Part shown: piece by piece, positions 60,102 through 64,000 of the stretch | How the letters are laid out: each line of letters starts with the position of its first letter | How positions within the stretch are numbered: the first letter of the stretch is position 1 | Source of the DNA: Mycobacterium sp. SMC-8 | GTDB taxonomy: Bacteria > Actinomycetota > Actinomycetes > Mycobacteriales > Mycobacteriaceae | Assembly: GCF_025263565.1 (NCBI RefSeq) | Contig: NZ_CP079865.1 | Span: 4,588,001-4,652,000 of the forward strand | DNA length: 64,000 bases | Direction: 5' to 3' | Position numbers and translations under genes: made by a program | Notes under the pieces: model-generated | Seen by the model: the letters and a program-made list of their open reading frames with translations, nothing else | Told to the model about the DNA's origin: nothing | Databases searched by the model: none

Positions 60102-60461
60102 CTACCGGCAGCAGTTCGGATCCAGCGTGGTGCACAGCGCTTGGAGCGCCTCGGGCCGGACACGGTGGTAGACGTTCATTCCGCGACGGTCGGACAGCAC
60201 CAGGCCGGCCTTCCGGAGTTGACTGAGGTGGTGACTCACAGTCGACTCGCTCAGGCTCAGCACCGTGGCGAGGTCACCCGAGATCTCCTCGCCGGAAGCG
60301 GAACTGAACAGGTACGACACGATCTTGACGCGCACCGGATCGGCCAGCGCCTTGAGTCGCACCGCGATCTCGAGCGCATCGGCGTCGGACAAAGGGCCGG
60401 ACGCGACGGGTGCACAGCACACCGGTGCGGTCGTGTCGATGACGGGCAATGCCTTGGGCAT
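60102..60461 (-). CDS. arsR: ArsR-family regulator of the arsI locus
   Basis: 119 residues from ATG 60461. Winged helix AVRLKALADPVRVKIVSYLF, then SESTVSHHLSQLRKAGLVLSDRRGMNVYHRV. Cys pairs at both ends (PVCCAP and PNCCR) and no CxC in the DNA-binding helix, so the As(III) site lies at the termini, as in some actinobacterial ArsR types. Divergent from arsI across a large dyad. Confidence 0.9.
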   Translation of the reverse strand: MPKALPVIDTTAPVCCAPVASGPLSDADALEIAVRLKALADPVRVKIVSYLFSSASGEEISGDLATVLSLSESTVSHHLSQLRKAGLVLSDRRGMNVYHRVRPEALQALCTTLDPNCCR

Positions 60462-60481
60462 GACGCCATCTTGCCACACTC

Positions 60482-60535
60482 TTGACATATATCGAAAAGG
60501 TGGCGCATAGTGGACGCGCCAATTCGATATATGTC
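60482..60535. promoter_or_regulatory. Divergent operator with 13-bp perfect inverted arms and arsI promoter
   Basis: GACATATATCGAA (60484-60496) and TTCGATATATGTC (60523-60535) are perfect inverted arms 26 bp apart. TTGACA (60482-60487) as -35 and CATAGT (60506-60511) as -10 with 18-bp spacing place the arsI promoter between them. A repressor dimer on each arm, or a loop across both, would silence both genes. Confidence 0.8.
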
Positions 60536-60554
60536 GCAAACCTGGAGGTGCGTA

Positions 60555-60962
60555 ATGTCCCGTGTGCAGCTGGCGCTCAACGTCGACGATCTCGACGAGG
60601 CAATCACGTTCTACGGCAAACTCTTCGGCGTCGAACCGGCCAAGGTCAAGCCGGGCTATGCCAACTTCGTCGTCGCCGACCCGCCGCTCAAGCTCGTGCT
60701 GCTGGAGAACCCCGGCAAGGGTGGCAGCCTGAACCACCTAGGGGTCGAGGTGGCCTCGAGCGAGGCCGTGCATGCCGAGATCGCCCGGCTGACCGAAGCT
60801 GAGATGTTCACCGAGGAGGAGATCGGGACGACGTGCTGCTTCGCCACCCAAGACAAGGTGTGGGTCACCGGACCGGGAGGCGAGAAGTGGGAGGTCTACA
60901 CCGTGCTAGCCGATTCGGAGACGTTCGGAGTTGCTCCCGCGGCGTCAGCGTCGTGCTGCTGA
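60555..60962 (+). CDS. arsI: ArsI/CadI-family metalloenzyme (organoarsenical C-As lyase type)
   Basis: 135 residues from ATG 60555 (GGAGG upstream). VOC fold with LNVDDLDEAITFYGKLFGVEPAKVKPGYANFVVADPPLKL, and the paired Cys loop EIGTTCCFATQDKVWVTGPGG, which binds trivalent arsenic in ArsI. The C-terminus ends SASCC. ArsI demethylates methylarsenite, and CadI is a close relative induced by cadmium; the CC loop favours ArsI. Confidence 0.88.
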   Translation: MSRVQLALNVDDLDEAITFYGKLFGVEPAKVKPGYANFVVADPPLKLVLLENPGKGGSLNHLGVEVASSEAVHAEIARLTEAEMFTEEEIGTTCCFATQDKVWVTGPGGEKWEVYTVLADSETFGVAPAASASCC

Positions 60963-61053
60963 ATCCCTGAGCGGAATACCGGCGGGCACCGAACGACGGT
61001 TGCGTGAAAGGTCTTACGCTGTACCGGTTCCTGCCGCTGGGGATACCTCCTCG

Positions 61054-61176
61054 GCCGTAGGTCGCGATCACGATCGCGACCTACGGCGCGCCCTCGGGCC
61101 CGGCGCCGTCCGACCACTGATCGAGGTCCCCGTCCTGGTCGCGCTGGTCTATGTATCGTTGGGCCTGCGCCGCCAT
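61054..61176 (+). pseudogene. acr3 relic with a perfect 16-bp palindrome
   Basis: Reads VAITIATYGAPSG then, in another frame, VRPLIEVPVLVALVYVSLGLRR, matching the last 45 residues of Acr3 (see 49680) with a deletion and frameshift. It is the 3' end of a lost efflux gene downstream of arsR-arsI. Its 5' boundary coincides with GCCGTAGGTCGCGATC-AC-GATCGCGACCTACGGC (61054-61087), two perfect 16-bp arms with a 2-bp loop. Flanking 60963-61053 and 61177-61417 hold no gene I can support. Confidence 0.75.
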
Positions 61177-61417
61177 TCCCCCCCGTCGAGGAGCCCGGAT
61201 GGCTCCCGACCTCCCCGGCCCTCGATGGTGGCTGCGGCGAACCGGTTCTGCACGTCGTCCCGGTTGACGAGGCCCGTCGATCGCACCCATACCCATCTCG
61301 CCCAAACACGGCCAGCGAACCCCCGACGGGGCGTAATTTACGGACAGCGCAATCAGCGAACAGGCAGCGACGGCTCAGGCCGACGCCGCTGACACGCGCT
61401 CGGTCGGGAGGATTGTC

Positions 61418-63460
61418 ATGGGCTACGCCAACCACATTGGTCGCGTCGGAGCACTCGCGGTGACACTGGGAGTGGGCTGGGCGGTGGCGTCCGCGCCCGG
61501 CGTGGCCTCCGCCGAGACGACCGAATCCTCGAGTTCCAGCCAATCCCCGTCCGGGGGTACGTCCGCACCGTCGTCCGACGCATCGTCGGCGAATGGGGCG
61601 GGCGACACCGGCGTCGCGGAGGACACGGGCGGCGACGAGACGACCGACGAGACGGCCGACGAGGACGCCGCGGAGCAGGACGACACCGATGAGCCCGACG
61701 ACGCCGATGAGCCCGACGACGTGAAGGTGAGCTCGGGGGACCGGCAAGCCCGGGTTGAGCTGGAACCGACCGAGACGGCCGCAGAGGTAGACGAAGCCGT
61801 CGCCGACGTCGAGTCCGTCGACACCGTGGTGACCGTCGATACCGCCACCCCACCGGAAGCCACGGGCACCCCACCGGAATCCACGAGCACCGACCCGCAG
61901 ATCACGACCCCCGCGCCGCCGACCGCACCGGCCGAGCCGGCACCCGAGCCCACACTGCTCACCGTCGTCACCGATCTGGTGGATTCGCCGCTCACGCCGC
62001 AGCCGCAACCCGCGCCCGCGGCACCGCTCGAGGGTGCCACCATGCTGGCGTCGCTGGCCGCGGTGCGAGACGAGCTGGAGCGCAACGCAATCAGGCGAAC
62101 GGCGGCGACCACCGCCGCGGCGGCCTACATCGACGACGGCACCCCCAACGTGCTGGTGATCGGCGTGGACGGTACGAACCTGTCCCGCGTGCTGGCCAAT
62201 CCGGAACTCACCACCAACTTCTTCAGCCTGATGCAGGGAGGCACCACCGCCGCATCGACCATCGTCGGGCACACCACGATCTCGAACCCCTCGTGGTCGT
62301 CGATCCTGACGGGGGCGTGGGGCGAGAAGACCGGCGTGATCAACAACGTCTTCACGCCGTGGACGTATGACAAGTGGCCGACGGTGTTCACCCAACTCGA
62401 GGGGCAGAACAGCAGCATCCAGACCACGTCGATCGCCAACTGGGACGTGATCTCGGCGATCGCGGCGTCGGGCATCGGCGCCGACGAAGTGCTCAATGTG
62501 GCGCAGGTGGCCGGCGACACCAACTGGCTGCTCACCGACGACAGGGTCGGCGATCTCACCGAGGCCGCCATCGCGGCGGCGCGCGCCGATACCGCGAACT
62601 TCATGTTCAGCTACTTCGTCGGCGTCGACGAGAACGGGCACCTGTACGGCGGCGACTCCCCGGAATACCTGGCGGCGCTGGCGAACTTCGACCGCAACCT
62701 CGGTGAGATCATGCAGGCCATCAACCTGTGGGAAGACGCGACGGGTGAGAAGTGGACGATCATCATGGTGACCGACCACGGCCACCAACCGCAGCTGGGC
62801 TTCGGCCATGGATTCCAATCGCCAGATGAGACAACCACTTTCGTCGTCGCGCGCAGTCCCGGCCTGTTCGGTGAGGGCCTGGTCAACACGAAGTACTCGA
62901 TCGTCGACGTGACCCCGACCGTACTGTCGCTGTTCGACCTCCAGCCCACCGTCGACAACCTCGACGGGGTGTCGCTGACAGAATTGGGCGACGCCGACCT
63001 CACGCCCGTGAACGACGACGAAGCGCTGCGCCAGACACTGCTGGACATCATCGCCAAGTACGGCTATCCCGACATCGGCACGAACCTGGCGCTGGGCGCG
63101 CGCACCATCTTCGCGTCGGTGCCCTACTACGTCGACATGCTCACCAACGGCATCACCGCAAGCCTGCAGTCGATCGTCGATCAGGACATCTTCCTGATCA
63201 GCACGCTGGCCGCACTGGCGATCATCCCGGTCAGGATCGTCGGCGGACTCACCTACGTGGGCACCAATGTCGTCGCGCAGATCGTCGCGCGGCTCACCGG
63301 TGTCACCGGCGCGAGCATCTTCCCGCTGTGGCCGCCCGCCCCGCCGTCGTTCCCGGACGCGCCCGAGGGCGTCTCCACCCCGGATCTGGTGGCGCTCGTG
63401 TGCACCAGCGGGCGGGTGTCGAGCGCCGTGTTCGCGTGCGGGGATTCGGTGGCGGTGTGA
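61418..63460 (+). CDS. Exported alkaline-phosphatase-superfamily phosphodiesterase-like protein
   Basis: 680 residues. Signal peptide (VGALAVTLGVGWAVASAPGVASA), then about 200 residues of Ser/Asp/Glu/Pro-rich low-complexity linker, then a type I phosphodiesterase / nucleotide pyrophosphatase domain. It shows VLVIGVDGTNLSRV, GHTTISNPSWSSILTG (active Thr/Ser region), GVDENGHLYGG and VTDHGHQPQLG metal sites, typical of NPP-like enzymes. The acidic linker probably spans the cell wall. Start ATG 61418 with GGGAGG upstream. Substrate unknown. Confidence 0.85.
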   Translation: MGYANHIGRVGALAVTLGVGWAVASAPGVASAETTESSSSSQSPSGGTSAPSSDASSANGAGDTGVAEDTGGDETTDETADEDAAEQDDTDEPDDADEPDDVKVSSGDRQARVELEPTETAAEVDEAVADVESVDTVVTVDTATPPEATGTPPESTSTDPQITTPAPPTAPAEPAPEPTLLTVVTDLVDSPLTPQPQPAPAAPLEGATMLASLAAVRDELERNAIRRTAATTAAAAYIDDGTPNVLVIGVDGTNLSRVLANPELTTNFFSLMQGGTTAASTIVGHTTISNPSWSSILTGAWGEKTGVINNVFTPWTYDKWPTVFTQLEGQNSSIQTTSIANWDVISAIAASGIGADEVLNVAQVAGDTNWLLTDDRVGDLTEAAIAAARADTANFMFSYFVGVDENGHLYGGDSPEYLAALANFDRNLGEIMQAINLWEDATGEKWTIIMVTDHGHQPQLGFGHGFQSPDETTTFVVARSPGLFGEGLVNTKYSIVDVTPTVLSLFDLQPTVDNLDGVSLTELGDADLTPVNDDEALRQTLLDIIAKYGYPDIGTNLALGARTIFASVPYYVDMLTNGITASLQSIVDQDIFLISTLAALAIIPVRIVGGLTYVGTNVVAQIVARLTGVTGASIFPLWPPAPPSFPDAPEGVSTPDLVALVCTSGRVSSAVFACGDSVAV

Positions 63461-63461
63461 G

Positions 63462-64000
63462 TCAGCGCTGCATGGAGGCGATGAAGTACGACTCGTCGCC
63501 GGTGGGGTAGCCGCCGCCGTCGGTGGCGATGTGGACGTGGTCGAAGTGGTTCAGCGTCTCCGAGCCGTAGTCGGCAGTCCAGCTCGGCGCACCGATGCCG
63601 GGGTAGAAACCTTGCCGCCAGATCACGTGCAACACACCCCAACGCTTCGCGTTGGCCAGTGCGTACCCGGCGATCTGGTTGCCCAGCTCGATGCCTTTCT
63701 CGCTGTTGTGGTTCGGGATCATCACGTCGATCGCGAGCCCGTTGGGATGCCATTTCAGCGGATCCTGCCGGTACCCGCCGATCGTGGTGATCTCCGGGAA
63801 CATCGCACTGATCGCGCGCGCAGCCCAGATCGTCTTGACCTGTAAGCCGCCTTCGGGGGCGACCCCGGCAGGCAGCGCGAAGTCGAACACCCGCGCGTCG
63901 GCCGGCGCACTGGCGGCCAGTAGTTCCGCTTCGGTGGGAGGTGGCGCGGACATCGTCGGTGTGGGCTCCTGCCCGGCGGCGCTCGGAGGGGTCTCCACGT
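63462..64000 (-). CDS. LAS/M15-like peptidase-type protein (truncated at window edge)
   Basis: The visible part ends at stop 63462; the 5' end is outside or at the window edge (a GTG at 63998 could be the start, but a Pro-rich region precedes it). After the linker comes GGLQVKTIWAARAISAMFPEI, GYRQDPLKWHPNGLAIDVMIPN and FDHVHIATDGGGYP. His-x6-Asp and HVH fit the zinc ligands of the ARB_07466-like / LAS peptidase fold (D-Ala peptidases, cell-wall lytic). The Pro/Thr-rich N-terminus suggests an exported protein. Confidence 0.7.
   Translation of the reverse strand, partial: VETPPSAAGQEPTPTMSAPPPTEAELLAASAPADARVFDFALPAGVAPEGGLQVKTIWAARAISAMFPEITTIGGYRQDPLKWHPNGLAIDVMIPNHNSEKGIELGNQIAGYALANAKRWGVLHVIWRQGFYPGIGAPSWTADYGSETLNHFDHVHIATDGGGYPTGDESYFIASMQR

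Noticed and set aside
61177..61417. Gene between the acr3 relic and the phosphodiesterase gene
   Set aside because: No ORF with a start, ribosome site and sensible composition could be supported; probably remnants and the promoter of the 61418 gene.

Overview
The window is high-GC actinobacterial DNA that reads as a Mycolicibacterium-type (rapid-growing) mycobacterium. The pointers are the cmk-der pair, a 13E12/DUF222 HNH protein with a LexA box, CDGP-type and other short secreted proteins, leaderless starts and frequent GTG starts. Species cannot be fixed from this sequence alone.

Layout. (1) 1-8.7 kb: core genes, namely cmk (3' end), der, a large membrane hydrolase-like protein, two TauE/SafE anion exporters (the second preceded by a small ORF with tandem Cys codons), an Fe-S photolyase/cryptochrome-like protein and two small proteins. 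(2) 8.75-26.03 kb: a 17.2 kb integrated element bounded by 44-bp direct repeats of the 3' end of a tRNA-Pro(GGG) gene. It carries a tyrosine integrase, HTH and excisionase-like proteins, an SF3 primase-helicase, a highly organised array of twelve 9-bp repeats (putative replication origin), a TerS-like HTH protein, a terminase large subunit, a serine recombinase, two secreted small proteins and several unknown genes, but no recognisable portal, protease, tail or lysis gene. This is the architecture of a phage satellite (PICI-like), and it is the most interesting system in the window. Two tandem IS1380-family elements have interrupted one of its genes, a HExxH protein. (3) 26.1-44.7 kb: a decayed CoA-ester/P450 catabolic locus (crotonase, cytochrome P450, DUF35 protein, thiolase, TetR regulator) wrecked by nested transposons. 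A DUF6431-DDE-ATPase transposon with an inserted IS21 element sits in the crotonase. An IS256-family element in or beside the thiolase has itself been invaded by a two-recombinase Tn554-like element and by an IS21 element with passenger genes.

(4) 44.7-49.0 kb: an IS481 remnant, a DUF2795 protein, the SOS-boxed 13E12 HNH protein and a BioY-BioM-BioN biotin ECF transporter (bioY frameshifted). (5) 49.0-61.2 kb: a metal(loid)-resistance region. It holds arsR-acr3-arsC, a baeRF-type protein, a leaderless ArsR/SmtB repressor with a CDF exporter, a two-component system, a Met-rich DUF305 lipoprotein, a CopB-type P1B ATPase behind a CsoR-like box, and a second arsR divergent from arsI with an acr3 relic. 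Four metal-responsive operators can be read directly as palindromes. (6) 61.4-64.0 kb: an exported phosphodiesterase-like protein and the truncated end of a LAS-type peptidase-like protein.

Several genes (bioY, the transposon ATPase, istA of the second IS21, its first passenger gene, the baeRF gene) carry one- or two-base frameshifts. Two genes (P450, second recombinase) carry in-frame TAG codons. Some may be assembly errors, but many lie in mobile or decaying DNA where real loss of function is expected.
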